From an uncultured Collinsella sp. (GTDB lineage: Bacteria > Actinomycetota > Coriobacteriia > Coriobacteriales > Coriobacteriaceae): a stretch of DNA of 7,007 nucleotides. Below the pieces are notes generated by a model, which saw nothing but the letters and a program-made list of their open reading frames with translations, was not told where the DNA came from and did no database searches. The stretch covers positions 1-7,007 of the forward strand of contig CABUDQ010000070.1 in NCBI GenBank assembly GCA_902490365.1, given 5' to 3'. Both the position numbers and the translations under genes were made by a program. Shown one piece after another: positions 6,085-7,007 of the stretch (its first letter is position 1; each line of letters starts with the position of its first letter).

Positions 6085-6185
6085 GCCGGGACCAGGGCCC
6101 GCAACAACCACGCGCCCCCACATCAACCCAGCGGCCCCAACCAACAACGGCCCCATCGCAGACCGCTCGCAGCAGCGTCGCCGCA

Positions 6186-6315
6186 GGCGGGGGCCGGGCT
6201 TAGTTTTCAGAACACTCCGCAGACCAGTGTGGCGCCTTGTCCGCAGCTCCGAAGGAGCAGGACAAGGCGCCACACATGGTCGAGGACGTTCTGAAAACTA
6301 AGCCCGGCCCCCGCC
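6186..6315. repeat. 130-base near-palindrome (giant hairpin)
   Basis: The outer arms 6186-6213 and 6288-6315 are perfect reverse complements over 28 bp. Inside them GACCA (6222-6226) pairs with TGGTC (6277-6281), a perfect 15-bp arm pair follows (6228-6242 with 6260-6274), and the tip is GCTCC-GAA-GGAGC (6246-6258). Only short internal loops remain unpaired. It lies 12 bases beyond the asd stop codon and about 200 bases before ogt, both on the minus strand. No T-run follows on either strand and no clear target-site duplication flanks it. It may be a MITE-like or REP-like element, an mRNA 3'-end-stabilising structure or a factor-dependent terminator. Confidence 0.9.
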
Positions 6316-6327
6316 GGACAGGTCAAC

Positions 6328-7007
6328 CTACTCGCAGAGCAGCTTGGCGATCTGGACGGCGTTGGTTGCCGCGCCCTTACGGATTTGGTCGCCGCAGCAC
6401 CAGAAGGTGATGCCACGCGCAGCCTCGGGGTTCGAGATGTCGCGGCGTACGCGACCGACCCAAATCAGGTCCTGGTCGGAGGTGTCCATCGGCATGGGGA
6501 AGCGATCGTGCGCATCCTCGGCACTCATGTCGTCAACCAGCTTGACGCCCGGAGCGGCAGCCAGCGCAGCACGGGCCTCCTCAACCGTAATGTCGCGCTC
6601 AAACTCGAGCGTAATGCTCTCGGAGTGCGAACGCAGCACGGGCACGCGCACGCAGGTGCAGTTCACGCGCAGCTCGGGCAGATGCATGATCTTGCGGCCC
6701 TCGTTTTGCAGCTTCATCTCCTCGGAGGTAAAGCCCTCCTCCTTGACACCGCCAATCTGCGGAATCAGGTTGCTCGCGAGCTGGGCGGCAAAGGCGCGCG
6801 GCTCGGGAATCTCCTCGCCGCGGCCCAGGGCGGCCAGCTGAGCCTCGAGCTCAGCCATACCGGGAGCGCCAGCGCCCGAAGCCGCCTGGTACGTCGAGAC
6901 GATCATGCGCTTCACGCCGGCGAGCTGATGCAGCGGCCACGTAGGAACCAGGCCGATGATAGTCGCGCAGTTGGGATTGGCGATAAGGCCGTGATGCCAC
7001 TTGATAT
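6328..7007 (-). CDS. asd: Aspartate-semialdehyde dehydrogenase (C-terminal part)
   Basis: Asd reduces aspartyl-4-phosphate to aspartate-4-semialdehyde with NADPH, the branch point for lysine, diaminopimelate, threonine and methionine synthesis in the cytoplasm. The window holds 225 codons of an expected 330-360; the 5' end lies beyond 7007. The catalytic cysteine is visible in GLIANPNCAT (codon 6967-6969), with Ala where many family members have Ser after the cysteine. STYQAASGAG follows, then CVRVPVLRSHSES, which carries the catalytic histidine and substrate-binding arginine, and a C-terminal GDQIRKGAATNAVQIAKLL. These are in the normal order with no break. An internal GTG at 6913-6915 is not the start, because the frame continues upstream through the active site. 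The TAG (6328-6330) is followed after 12 bases by the giant hairpin. Promoter and regulation lie outside the window. Confidence 0.96.
   Translation of the reverse strand, partial: IKWHHGLIANPNCATIIGLVPTWPLHQLAGVKRMIVSTYQAASGAGAPGMAELEAQLAALGRGEEIPEPRAFAAQLASNLIPQIGGVKEEGFTSEEMKLQNEGRKIMHLPELRVNCTCVRVPVLRSHSESITLEFERDITVEEARAALAAAPGVKLVDDMSAEDAHDRFPMPMDTSDQDLIWVGRVRRDISNPEAARGITFWCCGDQIRKGAATNAVQIAKLLCE

Noticed and set aside
5911..6273. Minus-strand open frame of 120 codons upstream of ogt
   Set aside because: It runs through both hairpins and overlaps the ogt start in another frame; its composition is arginine-rich and no motif is visible.
5696..6301. + strand open frame of 201 codons
   Set aside because: It covers the antisense of ogt, the GC-rich gap and the giant hairpin. 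The translation is low-complexity and rich in Pro/Arg, with no ribosome binding site or family resemblance.
6186..6315. Ordinary intrinsic terminator of asd
   Set aside because: The position fits, but the stem is several times longer than usual and no T-run follows on either strand.
6328..6915. Reading asd as a complete 195-codon gene starting at the GTG at 6915
   Set aside because: The frame continues without a stop to the window edge and encodes the NPNCAT active site upstream of that GTG, so the gene is simply cut by the window.

Overview
The window looks like a chromosomal accessory segment from a moderately high-GC Gram-positive gut actinobacterium, most likely a Coriobacteriia member such as Collinsella. 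This placement is an inference from base composition, gene style and the density of intergenic palindromes; no ribosomal or other phylogenetic marker is present.

Layout. The first 132 bases hold the 3' tail of an unseen + strand gene and a short overlapping ORF that resembles the truncated start of a Tn916-type helix-turn-helix gene. Next come two minus-strand genes: an ABC ATPase (2939-3640) transcribed into a 921-925 aa FtsX/MacB-type permease (168-2945). This pair is bracketed by two inverted copies of a 44-bp repeat (124-167 and 3691-3734). A + strand gene for a CLC-type transporter follows (3957-5192). Its diagnostic residues fit the fluoride/proton antiporter branch. Upstream of it are a good sigma70-type promoter (3781-3809), an unusual fluoride-riboswitch-like leader and a strong intrinsic terminator that overlaps the putative aptamer. 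Convergent to it is an O6-alkylguanine-DNA alkyltransferase gene on the minus strand (5399-5980). The gap between them contains five evenly spaced half-sites in alternating orientation. Further right, a 130-base near-palindrome (6186-6315) lies just behind the stop of an aspartate-semialdehyde dehydrogenase gene (6328 to past the window edge, minus strand).

How the parts work together. The ATPase and permease form one transporter complex with overlapping or nearly abutting genes. The CLC-F gene and its leader form a self-contained fluoride-resistance unit: fluoride should stabilise the aptamer, prevent the terminator and switch on export. The alkyltransferase (DNA repair) and Asd (lysine/threonine/methionine and cell-wall precursor synthesis) are housekeeping genes with no evident link to the rest. 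The most notable non-coding structures are the variant riboswitch, the inverted repeats around the ABC operon, the alternating half-site array and the giant hairpin.
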